From NCBI RefSeq assembly GCF_024868665.1, contig NC_079890.1:31683174-31747173 (forward strand): a DNA stretch of 64,000 nt, in the 5' to 3' direction. The position numbers were made by a program, and so were the translations under genes. The notes beneath the pieces were generated by a model. It did not search any database and was not told where the DNA came from. It saw nothing but the letters and a program-made list of their open reading frames with translations. The stretch is from Triplophysa rosa (lineage: Eukaryota > Chordata > Actinopteri > Cypriniformes > Nemacheilidae). Positions 13,201 through 22,910 of this stretch are shown here, piece after piece. Positions within the stretch are counted from its first letter, which is position 1. Each line of letters begins with the position of its first letter.

Positions 13201-15891
13201 AGTCATTTTAACTATTCATGTGTTTAATTCTAGGTTATACTTGCTGGGTTATTCTTAATTTCTCCTGTGCTTCATTGTCAATCAAGACAATTGACATTTA
13301 TTTTAAAAAAATCATTTTTATTTGACTGTAAAAATAATTGTTAATAAAAATTTAAACTTTTACAGTCAGTAGCAGCAATATTTATAGATTTGCTTAAATA
13401 AAAGAAAATTGTTAAATTATAATAAATAAAAATGTTTCATATCAAACATTAACAAGCATTATAAATAACATGTTAATAAATAACATTATAAATAACTAAT
13501 AAACATTTTCCACAATATGTAGCAACAAATGACAATTAATAAAAATAACTAAATAAATAAAAATATGGCTAATATCAAACATTACCAGTATAGATAACAC
13601 GAATGAATAAAATTCTGCACAATTACATGTTGCAACAAACCTATGTCACATGTCAATTAGAACAATTATCAGTGAATTATTAAAATCATTCATGAATCAG
13701 TCAAATTTGAATTCTGAATCAGTAAAAACATTAATGTGTAAAGGTATACTTTCACTGTATTTAAATTAAACGAATACAGATATTAACAAAAACAGGAAAA
13801 AAATAAAAGTTAAGTTATTCCTCAGCAAGCAAAGAGCAGCGAAGAAATCGAATAGCAGATGATTCATTCCCCTTCATTTGAAAAACAACAGTCTGGAGAA
13901 ATTCCCAGGTAGAAGCGCATTGCCTGGGAAAGTTAACATCAAACACATAAAATGCGTTGAAACATACATCAACAGCTGAAAGCAGCGTGGTTTGTTCCAG
14001 AACTTGTCCATTCAAAATGACAAAAGCCTGAGATATATGCCGGATGTTTCCCATGGCGGAACAAAATGAAAGGGCTTCGTTAATTCTGTCCGGTGAAGAA
14101 ATTCCACCACGTTTGGTCCAATCTATAAAGAAGAAAACCAAATGATAAAATAACAATACTCCGATACACTTAGCACTGTGTCTTGACATCAGGTATATAT
14201 GCAAGTAATTGAAATGTTTGGTTTAAAACGGAGGGAGCAATATAATTGACTGGCCGCTTAATGTCCAGAGTGGACTCCGAGAGAGGCGTTCCTGAACCGG
14301 GAATGCTGGACCGCGCTCGCGGGGCACTCGCCGGTTTGACTCACTTTTAGTTCAATTCTCACTAAAGTTCATAGACTTAGCTTACATGTGATGGGGTTAA
14401 CTAAAATGGTATTAATTCGCAGTGTCGCGCATCTTAACAGGACTATGCGAGTCAATTTATGTAATGGCGATCTGAGGTAACAGTTGCTGGTCATCTAAGT
14501 TACATCACTAATGTTAGTTAAGACACTGTTGCCTTGCAAAATGTTACAAATTCTGCTCATTTCAATAAATATTTACTTAAAACGTAAAAAACGTACCTTT
14601 AAATTGCTCCAACCAGTGGCTTTGCCCCATTGTTCTTTATACAAATGAAAGTTGCGTAGTACACTCAACGTCTTCAGGGCGGGAAGCGCGTGAGCCTCTT
14701 CAAACAACCCAGCGGTGGGCAAAAACAACCCAGCACATTAACCCAGCGGGTTTAACCCAACACCTGGAAAACTAAAACTACCCAAAAAGTGTTTAACATG
14801 TGGAAAAATAACCCAAAAAAACAACCCAACGGACTCAACCCAGCGTTATGGGTTAAAAAACAACCCAGCCATTTTTAGAGTGTGGAATTAGACACGGAGT
14901 ATTGAACCTTCACTATAGGCATGCTATGAACTCAAAGGACAGTATAGTACAAAAAGAGATGGATAGCCCAACCAGTCTTCAGTATGCCAAGAAGTACCAT
15001 TGAGGAATGTAGTGAACTTGTGAATTGTTTGTGAGGGACAGTAAAAGTACATTTTTCAACAAAAACACAATACGTTTACAGTAAATGGCTTCCAGATACC
15101 ATTTGAATAGGCCTAGTTCACCCCAAAATGAAAGTTCTTTCATCATTTACTCACCCTCATGTCTGACTTACTGCTGAACACATAAGAAGATTTTTAAACA
15201 ATGTGGGGGTTAATAAATTATGACACAGTTTTAATTTTAGAGTGAACTACCTCTATAATGTAACCGATGTACTGTAATACAACATACTGATTTGGCTTTT
15301 TTTCTTACTATGCATTGTACTGGCCATGGGCCCGTGTGGACCACATAAATGAATACAAGCTATGAAACATCTGTACACAATAATAGATCCGTTTGGATTG
15401 ATCAAGCATGTTAATCAGCAAATCATCCCCAAGAGTTTTTAAGGAAGGAAATTATTTTTCTTGTTGCGCTGCAGTGTGAGGAACTGAATCTCTCACCCAC
15501 ATACACATCTTTTGTTTGGTCCAGAATCTCGTCTTTGTTGTTCATCTGGAGGAAGGGGCTTGATAGTTATTTTTACTGACAGTGTCATTGTCGTGTTCCT
15601 CTTGTTGTTATCATTTACCCACCCTCTTGTCATTTCAAACCTGTGACTTTCTTTCTTCTGCAGAACACAAAAGAAGATATTTTGAAGAAAGCTGGTAACC
15701 CAACAACACTGGACCCCATTCACTTCTATTGTATGGACACAAAACCAATGCAAGTGAATGGGATGCAGTTAATAACATTTTTTCAAAATATCTTCTTTTC
15801 TGTTCTGTGGAAGAATTTAAGTCATACAGGTCTGAAATGACAAAAGGGTGAGTAAATGATGACAGAATTTTTATTTTCGTGTGTGTGTTTA

Positions 15892-15944
<53 letters not shown>

Positions 15945-17121
15945 GTATATACATGTGTTTAGAGTAATACGGACTCTTTCAATTCTGTTCATACTGTAAG
16001 TCCTCTATCTCTCTCTCTTTAGAAATGGAAGAAGAACTGGTTTGTGTTGTACCCAGCAAGTCAAAACGGCATCGCACGGCTTGAGTTTTATGATTGTTCG
16101 GGTAGTGCCAGCGATAAACCTAGCACTAAGAAACTGGACAAGAAGATCATTCGTCTCTCAGAATGCATCAGCATTCTCCCTGCTGTCACCGAAACCTGCC
16201 CTAAAGAAAACATGTCCGCTTTCTGTGTTGAGACCAATGACAAGACGTATGTCTTCGCAGCAGACAAATACGTTACCAATGAGTGGGTGGAGAAGATGTG
16301 TGAGATTGCTTTTCAGGTAAGACATGGAAACTTAAAAAAACTAGTGCATTAATGAAGCATATTTGAAACAAAGATTTGTATCGCTGCTGTCCTTCTGAAA
16401 CCCTGTATCTCCATATTTCGCGATTTTTAGTTTTTGCCATAAATCATTATTATTAGTCACCCTTTATATATGTCACTGGGTTTTGCGAATATCTAATCAC
16501 TACAAAGTAGTAAAAAGTGCTTGTCAACTTTGACAAAAGTGTTTTGTGTTTTTTCCATTTTCTGAAAAAGAATGAATTTGGACATCCAATGTTTTGGAAG
16601 GACAGCGACAATATTATTTATTAGTTTTATTTACCTTAGAAGTACTGTACTTTATGTATAATAGTAGGCTTTGTTGTACTATATTTAATATTTGCGGATT
16701 TTATTAACAAAAAGTTGTAATCATTACTGTATAACATAAAAAAACAATTGTTTTGTATTTCAGTAATGAGAATTTGAAGTAAAAATGTGTTTAATTGTCA
16801 AGAAAATATTGAAAAATATCTGTACCCTCGGCCTCTTTTGATTTGGGGTGTTACATGACCCAGTCCTTTCTTCATAAAATACAGCCTTTAAAACCCTTTT
16901 AGCATCTTTCATCATAACAATGATGAAAATTACAATATTTGACATTTTTCAAAGATCGTAGGACGTTTTTCAAGGATGTTCCTTTGATGTAACAATTAAT
17001 GCAAAAAACAGCGTTAAAGCATTTAAGGAAATGAAACTTTAGTTTTTATAAAACATGGCAGACATACAGGTTTTGGGAATTTTTAAAGATAGTTTACAGC
17101 AGGTGCTCTCCATACTAAGAC

Positions 17122-17191
<70 letters not shown>

Positions 17192-20100
17192 AGGGAGGGA
17201 GTTTTTCTCTTGGTAGTTCTGACTCAAATGGACAGAAAGAGCTTCAGATGGCAGAGAATCTCATCTATTACTCCAGAGAAGAAGGTAGGAAGGGATATAT
17301 GGCATAGTGTACAGCATTTACTCATCCTTAAAGTGTTTTCAAACAACTGGTTGAAATTGTTTAAATTATGCTTTTCCGTAACATTTGGAAAACATTAGCT
17401 TTTTTCATAACATTTTTTCTTTCGATCTCATTTTATACCATCGTGCCATTTGTGAATTTCCTTGTTTCATAAATGTGAGTCACTTATATTTTCCTTCTTA
17501 ACCATGCAATCTCCCTTAGTCCTTTTATAAACGTATCACCAGTAACTGTGTTTGACAAGGCAAATACGACAACACAAATGCACCAGCTCATGTGCATCAC
17601 CAAACAGCTGTGCTGATGTTTTCCATAATAGGTAATGAGTCCTGAAAGTTTAGGCTGTGCGATGTCACTTCCACTGTCTGTTCAAATATGTTGTAAAGAA
17701 TGTTCGCTTGCTAGATTTATAGATGTCATCCCATGGCAAAACTCCAACCAACCATTACCATGTGTCGGACTGAAAAGTCTATTGACATCATCCTGTTAGA
17801 TGCAAATGGACTGGATGCAAATTTTCTCCTTATGTTAGCCATTTAACTTGTTAATAATGTTAAGGGCAAGATGTTTCCAGATAGATTGTTGGTTGTGTCC
17901 ATTCGTTTTAAAATTAACAGTCACAGAAAGAGGCTAACAAGTGAGATGGAGGACAGAAAGCAGAGCGGTATCTCAGGCATTTCCTTTAACCTCTCTTTCA
18001 TGGCTGGCACTTACTACTACATCCAGTGCTATGAGAGATAAACTTTCAAGGAGCAACAGTGTACAAGTTCTGATCCTGCTATGCATTCTCGGGTGTTTCT
18101 AGAGAAACAGTTTCTGAACCCTTTCTTTTTCAATGCTTACTTCCTCAGAGGGTGGGAGGCGACATTTACAAAGCTTTGGCATCCGATTCAAATATCTGCT
18201 GCATATACCTTTCTTGCATGAAAGCACAGCAGCGGGTAACAGAACCGAGTATAACATTTTTGGGTAATTGTTGGGATTCTTGTTGAAAGCCAATGCAGAG
18301 ATAGACCGGACAATGAAGGTAGATTAGATTCTGGTTGCACGGCAGCATTTAGTGGAAAGTAGTCTAATCGCTTAATGTCGGTAGTCTCTGATAAGCAGGG
18401 AAATACATGTAGCATCAAATGAGATACGTCTTGGTTGTTATTTTACTGTATATTGCAAGTGGTTCTTATGTGATTTAAAAAAGGCCAGTGTTGGCTAATT
18501 TCCTGAGATTTACAGAACTTCCAGTTTTACTTGTGGGCCACAGAAGTTGTACCTAACTGGGAAATTTTCATATATTATATGTATTCAAACAGGCTATTTC
18601 AGTCACTGATAAGCTTGCTGCTATGCGCACTTGCAGAATTTTAACTTGAATGTGTCCTATATTTTGCAGTTAATGAATTTTGGGTGAGCGTCCAGAGGAC
18701 AGAAGCATCAGAACGCTGCGGTCTCTCTGGTAACTACTGGCTTAGAGCGAATCTAGACAGTCTTATCCTGAAGGAGCCCAAGACTAAAAAGGATTTACTG
18801 GTATGGCCCTACAAGCTTCTCCGTCGCTATGGAAGAGATCGGGTGAGTTAATTTTATTTCTTAAATCCGTTTAATCTCCTAGGTGAATCCTCTCCTGTAG
18901 GTGAATGAGTGATACATCTTCAATGTTGGTTGTTTAATGTCTTCGGCCGTGACTTTATATAGCTCTCACACACCCACACGTAAACATGCACTCTTTGTGC
19001 CTAAAATAATCTAATGGCTGTTTGCATTAACCACATATTACACATGACATGTAAGGCAGGAACTTAGACCACTTGTTTCCAACTCTGCTTCCTGTCATTA
19101 CCATAGAAACCGAATTGCTACAGGAAGTTGGCCTTCCTCTCTCCCTTACGGATGGGTGGAAGGCAGGACTAATGCGGCGAATGACTATTGAGTTAGGGTT
19201 ATGATGGTTTATAATGGTTATTTAAGTGTGCTTCGTTTATTTTGTGAATGCTTTTTAGCTAATGTGTCCAGTAAGGGTGTCACAGTTTACTGGTATTGAC
19301 AACCCTGCACTCTAAAACAATGCTGGGTTATTTTCAACCCACTGTTTGTTGGGTCAAAAAGGGACAAACCCAGTCGTTGGGTTAAATTAAATTTGATCCA
19401 GTAATGGATTAAAATATCCCAACATTTGTTTATTTATATTCCAACGGTTGGGTTCATCTCTTTCTGACCCAGTGAGATGAATTTGACTGATAGAATTATT
19501 TATTCAATTTCACTAGATATCACAATAATATCTTTATTGTGAATTCACCTGTAGTGAAAATCGGATATTGTGACAGCCCTAGTGTTAAGTAATAAGACTA
19601 TTCAATTAAATCAGGTATTATCTACAAAAAAAGTAAAATATGACTAAAATATGATTTCTAATATGTTCCGCAGGTTATGTTCTCTTTTGAAGCCGGAAGG
19701 CGCTGTGAATCTGGTCCAGGAAACTTTACCTTTGAAACAAAGCAGGGGAATGACCTATTCCACATCATTGAGAATGCCATTCGGGAGCAGAAGGCCCAAG
19801 CGGAAGAAAGACACCAAAGCTGTCCATCATTAGACTCTGACTGCCCAACTCTCCAGCAGATTCGTGCTGCCATCGCAGATGCAACCAGTCGTGAACCAGA
19901 CGGAGATTCAGGCGGAAGCAAGCCTGGATCGGCGGACGGCATCTTCAGTCGAAGGGATAATGATGGGAAAAATTTAAAGGGACGGAGTCTTCCAGAGCCA
20001 CCGCCTCCAGTTGAGCCACCGCCGCGATCTGCCATGCCACGTGGGACTAAAAGTGGACAGCTCTTAGGGGACCAGGGGAGCCTATACTCCGAGCCTGCTG

Positions 20101-20834
20101 ATTCCGTTCGTCCACCACCCAGTATAGGAGACTCTCTGTATTCTGACCCAGTGGATAGCATCAAAACTGTCATACCCACTCCCAGCCCACGCCTCAGGCC
20201 GCCTGGGGACGAGGGGGGCGGCCGCCACCCAGAGCCGTTCTACTCGGACATCTACGATCAGATCAGTCTGGATTTGGTACAGAGAACCGCAGCGTTGGGA
20301 ATTGACAGCCGAAGCAGGCATCCTGCAGACGGACGCCCTAAAGAACACATCTACGATGAACCAGAGGGACGGGCAGGACCTGCACAGCTTAGTTCCACGA
20401 TTTACGATGAAGCACGGTTGGAAACGCACGCTTGGAGAACTAGAGGACTGGAGGAGCCTCAAGGCCACGAGGTACCTTACATTACCAATACGGATGATAC
20501 CACCCCTCCTTTTGGAAAGTCTCAGCAACCGTTGCCTCTGCCAAGACCAAAAGGCCCCAAACCTGTAACGGCACCCAAGCCGGGCAAAGCAGCACTGGCT
20601 AAAAAAGACACTCCTTTAGTGCCTCAAAATAAGAGCAATGCAAACCTGAATAACAATAATAGCAGCAACGATAGCAGGGAAGGAGGAACAGTTAGACGAA
20701 GTGGTGGTGCGGAAAGGGCTGGTCACAAAGCGGAGCTGTACAGTAATGTATCTAGACACAAGCCTCCAGCCAATGCTTGGCATCCAGCGATGCAAACTCC
20801 AGACATTATCTACGACAACTTGGGTGACATTTGA
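7220..20834 (+). CDS. dok1: docking protein 1 (PH-PTB adaptor, 5 coding exons)
   Basis: Dok adaptors sit under the plasma membrane downstream of tyrosine kinases and recruit RasGAP and other SH2 proteins. Coding exons: 7220-7276, 16023-16316, 17194-17284, 18670-18842, 19674-20834 (TGA 20832-20834). Phases join to give 591 residues, longer than human DOK1 (481) mainly in the tail. Residues 1-117 form the PH domain (KWKKNWFVLYPAS matches the Dok strand beta-2; exon 1/2 junction FGK|KW). The IRS-type PTB domain is about residues 148-250, with FWVSVQRTEASERCGL, WPYKLLRRYGRD and VMFSFEAGRRC. The tail is proline-rich with candidate phosphotyrosine sites: LYSEPADS (about 341), LYSDPVDS, FYSDIYDQI, IYDEPEG (about 431, RasGAP-SH2-type YxxP), IYDEARL, ELYSNV and a C-terminal IIYDNLGDI. 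The 8.7 kb first intron is full of mobile elements. Exon 3 is preceded by a long CT repeat serving as its polypyrimidine tract. Fish may have several dok1/dok2-like copies, so the a/b paralogue is not assigned. Confidence 0.95.
9423..9430. repeat. target-site duplication, left (tttgatac)
   Basis: Eight bases tttgatac immediately before the left terminal inverted repeat of the hAT-type element; an identical copy follows its right end at 10697-10704. Confidence 0.9.
9431..10696. mobile_element. non-autonomous hAT-type DNA transposon, 1266 bp
   Basis: Ends are tagaggtgcaccgatt and, read inward from the right, tagagatgcaccgatt, a 16-bp terminal inverted repeat with one mismatch. Exact 8-bp duplications (tttgatac) flank it, diagnostic for hAT insertion. 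Subterminal repeats of atcggaatcggc occur at both ends (9469-9480 and three copies between 10608 and 10670). There is no transposase reading frame. A 24-bp-class tandem repeat (catatccgctgactgcacgcg) lies at about 9707-9756. The exact TSD implies a recent insertion into dok1 intron 1. Confidence 0.93.
10697..10704. repeat. target-site duplication, right (tttgatac)
   Basis: Matches 9423-9430 exactly and directly abuts the right end of the hAT-type element. Confidence 0.9.
11755..11820. repeat. short tandem repeat, about 29-bp unit
   Basis: The unit ttgacatgcaacatcagatacat / ttgacatgcattatcagatacat recurs, followed by a third partial ttgacatgcattg. It is a small minisatellite-like duplication in dok1 intron 1 with no coding content. 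Confidence 0.7.
13031..14882. mobile_element. 1.85-kb terminal-inverted-repeat element carrying a small gene
   Basis: The left end cactctaaaaatggctgggt and the right end (its exact reverse complement, acccagccatttttagagtg) form a perfect 21-bp inverted repeat. Both subterminal regions (13047-13195 and 14705-14875) contain many copies of aacccagc/gctgggtt in both orientations, typical of transposase-binding arrays. The CACT start recalls CACTA/EnSpm-like elements, but a convincing target duplication was not found (flanks ttg and tgg), so the superfamily is uncertain. No transposase is present; instead a two-exon gene lies on the minus strand (13815-14630). A shorter relative with the same end lies at 19308. 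Inserted in dok1 intron 1. Confidence 0.85.
13815..14630 (-). CDS. unidentified 113-residue two-exon gene inside the inverted-repeat element
   Basis: Minus-strand exon 1 is 14630-14597 (ATG 14630-14628 in context acaATGG; MGQSHWLEQFK), with donor AAAG|GTACGT. The intron is 14596-14123. Acceptor ttttcttctttatag|A is followed by exon 2, 14122-13815, ending in TAA (13815-13817). Phase 1 joins cleanly, creating K-D-W-T. The 113-residue product has a conserved-looking core: ILNGQVLEQTTLLSAVDVCF, FYVFDVNFPRQCASTWEFLQ and VVFQMKGNESS. A TATA-like gtataaag lies just before the ATG. From memory this resembles the C-terminal part of multi-copy uncharacterised fish proteins (SAMD3-like annotations), but no function is assigned. 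The frame has no stops or frameshifts in spite of its setting in a transposon, suggesting recent movement or selection. Gene versus captured fragment is unresolved. Confidence 0.7.
15114..15212. mobile_element. Angel-like MITE fragment
   Basis: Starts tagttcaccccaaaatgaaa and continues catcatttactcaccctcatg, gctgaacacataagaaga, matching the left half of the palindromic MITE family found elsewhere in this window. The right half is missing. Confidence 0.7.
15606..15880. mobile_element. Angel-like palindromic MITE, internal part
   Basis: Contains catttacccaccctcttgtc, cttctgcagaacacaaaaga and agatattttgaagaaagctg, then the inverse (tcaaaatatcttcttttctg, aaagggtgagtaaatgatga). The terminal ends are eroded. 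It lies about 140 bp upstream of dok1 exon 2. Confidence 0.75.
15890..15942. repeat. (AT)n(GT)n microsatellite
   Basis: A run of atatatatat followed by about 16 gt units, 80 bp before the acceptor of dok1 exon 2. Likely polymorphic. Confidence 0.9.
16382..16607. repeat. dispersed repeat, copy A (inverted relative at 22.6 kb)
   Basis: Begins cgctgctgtccttctgaaac and includes agtcaccctttatatatgtc, actgggttttgcgaata and gtgcttgtcaactttgacaa. The reverse complement of 22551-22910 shows the same motifs in the same order. Probably an inactive DNA-transposon family; the superfamily is not identified. Confidence 0.65.
17123..17189. repeat. (TC)n microsatellite forming the exon-3 polypyrimidine tract of dok1
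   Basis: About 67 bases of almost pure tc repeat end at cctaag, where dok1 exon 3 begins (17194). The repeat therefore doubles as the splice-acceptor pyrimidine tract. Confidence 0.9.
19308..19475. mobile_element. short, eroded relative of the 13.0-kb inverted-repeat element
   Basis: Starts cactctaaaacaatgctggg and carries aacccactgtttgttgggtc, aacccagtcgttgggtt and ccaacggttgggtt, the same end and subterminal repeats as the element at 13031-14882. No gene and no intact right end are visible. Located in dok1 intron 4. Confidence 0.7.
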
Positions 20835-21361
20835 CCGCGGCTTCTTTTTTTCTTTTTTTTAATGTCCACGTTTTTTAAGGGAACACTCAATGACGGCTCC
20901 GATTGGAAAATGTGAGTGACAACGGTGTACCTGAACATTACATGCGTCATTCAGTCAATGAGTGTAGCTAATACCACTATGAGAAACAACTACGAACTGT
21001 AGAAACTGTCTTTGCAATAATGGTAGGCTGTGGAACTACAGACATTGCCCTCTGAAATGGCTTGAACTGGAATATGCCACAATTTTGCACTTCTCGCACA
21101 AATTTTGTATATCTGAGTCTGTGACTTGCGTAAGAAACTGTAAAAGATTATGAAGCACTTGTCATAAATCATAATCCCAACATGCAAGAGAGTTTAGTGT
21201 TGAAGTGTACATGTTTTCTGACTGATCCGATTTGGTTGACATTTGGTTTTGCATGGAGATTGTAGCAAAAGTCGTACACGTGTTTGTTGTTTGTGTGTAT
21301 GTGTGTGTGTGGGGGAGAGAGAGTCAGCAGCTGTGCTGTTGTTCAACAAGACGATAATAAA
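20835..21361 (+). other. dok1: dok1 3' untranslated region (inferred)
   Basis: Follows the dok1 stop directly with no acceptor or coding frame. AATAAA at 21356-21361, after a short gt-rich stretch (about 21290-21312), is the first good polyadenylation signal; the real end is inferred, not shown. Confidence 0.55.
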
Positions 21362-21868
21362 ATATTATAGTAAAAGAGTCCCAATACTCCACTCACTCTT
21401 ATTTTTCCTCTTGCAAAACTGTACGAGGAATTGCACTTCCAATGAAAATCTGGACTTGGTTTGTTGTCTCTTGAGTCACTACGGGGCTATGAAATCACCC
21501 AGAATGCCCTGTCCTTCACCCTCTATGCCTTATTCATCTTGTGCTCTGTCGTCTTGAACAGAGTTTGACAACTGAGGGATAATCCTGATGCACAGTGAAT
21601 ATTAACCAGCTGTGTAAAATAGGGGCCTTACATAAAGTGCGAGTTGAATGTTGGCTGAGTTGATATGTGTCTGGCTGGCAATGTTTAAAGGTACAGACTG
21701 TTCCCTGTCCTGTTTTTTCTCACTGGCCCTCTCACTCATTTCCTTTTGTCCTCTTTCTTAGTCTCCCTCAGTCTTTTCTTCCACCGCTAAAAGATTTTTT
21801 TCTTGAGTAGACAGCCAAAATCTGATCTATTCATCACATTTTGCTCTATAACGTCTATGTGCTCTTAA

Positions 21869-22065
21869 AGAGATAGTTTCCCCCAAATTTAAAGTTAATT
21901 TATTCACCCTCATATCATTCAAAATCTGAATGTGATTCTTCTGAGGAACACAAAAGAAGATACTTAGACAAATGTCCCAGTGGTCCATGTTGTTTGGTTA
22001 CAAATAACATATCATCTTTTGTGTTTTGCATAAGTCATACAGGTTTGAAAAGACATGAGAGTTTA
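21869..22065. mobile_element. Angel-like MITE copy
   Basis: After ttaa it reads agagatagtttcccccaaat, ttattcaccctcatatcatt and aggaacacaaaagaaga, then part of the inverse half (catcttttgtgttttgcata, catacaggtttgaaaa). The right end is lost. Confidence 0.75.
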
Positions 22066-22550
22066 TACTTGTTTTATCATACTGAACATGGACTCTGTTT
22101 TGGTGGAAGCTTTAAATAGTGTTTGGTAAAGGTCATGTTATCGAAGTTTCACTTTTAGCATCATGTGCCTTAAAAAAGGTGCACAACGCTTCAGTTTGGA
22201 TGCACTTTACATGCTAGTTCCTGTTTTCTAGAATGTTCCGTTTGTTTTTGTTCCGCTGGCCACTCAACGCTTGGATAACCAAACGGAAAACAGAACTAGG
22301 CTGTCGTTCTCTCAAGTATGAGGCAAATGATGGGGAAGTGCACAAGTTACTTGAAATTTCTTAGGCTTACTAACAAAGTTCAACCAAATGAACCTTAATA
22401 TCTTAAATCACCATTATTTCTGTACAGTATTATTCTTCTGCCAATTAATGAAATATACAACATCGGACACAATAATGATTACTGTAAATTAATTCATAAT
22501 TATGACTGTAAATTAATGCATAATTATTACTGTAAAAATGTAATTATCAT

Positions 22551-22910
22551 CACTGTCTTTCTGAAACCTCGGATGTCCAAAGTCGCTGATTTTCAGGAAA
22601 TGCTAAAAACAATGTACCTTTAAAATCATTAAATACTGTGTTGTCAAAGTTGACAAGCACGTTTCAATACTTTTTATTGGTTCGATTTTTGCAAAACAGT
22701 GCAACTTCATAAAATGTGCACATCCAAAAACATTTAGGACAGGTGCACGATCAGCCAAAATACTACATGAAAAAACAAGAATCGGCACACTGTCATTGCT
22801 TCTCCCAAAATTTTTCATTTCGATTTTTGCAAAACCCAGTGCCAAACATAAAGGGTGACTAAAAATCATGAAATATATGGAGATTCAAGGTTTCAGAATG
22901 ATAGCAGGGA
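22551..22910. mobile_element. dispersed DNA element, copy B, with terminal inverted repeats
   Basis: Both ends carry the motif ctttctgaaacc / ggtttcagaatg in inverse orientation. The interior holds ttcgatttttgcaaaac twice and gtcaaagttgacaagcac. It is related in inverted orientation to 16382-16607, so the two copies bracket dok1 exons 3-5. Confidence 0.65.

Noticed and set aside
13815..14204. unspliced 129-codon reading of the passenger gene
   Set aside because: Its N-terminal 27 codons read through a pyrimidine tract and acceptor; the spliced model with the MGQSHWLEQFK exon is better supported.
19658..20179. 173-codon minus-strand frame
   Set aside because: Shadow of dok1 exon 5 on the opposite strand; the plus strand has clear Dok1 similarity.
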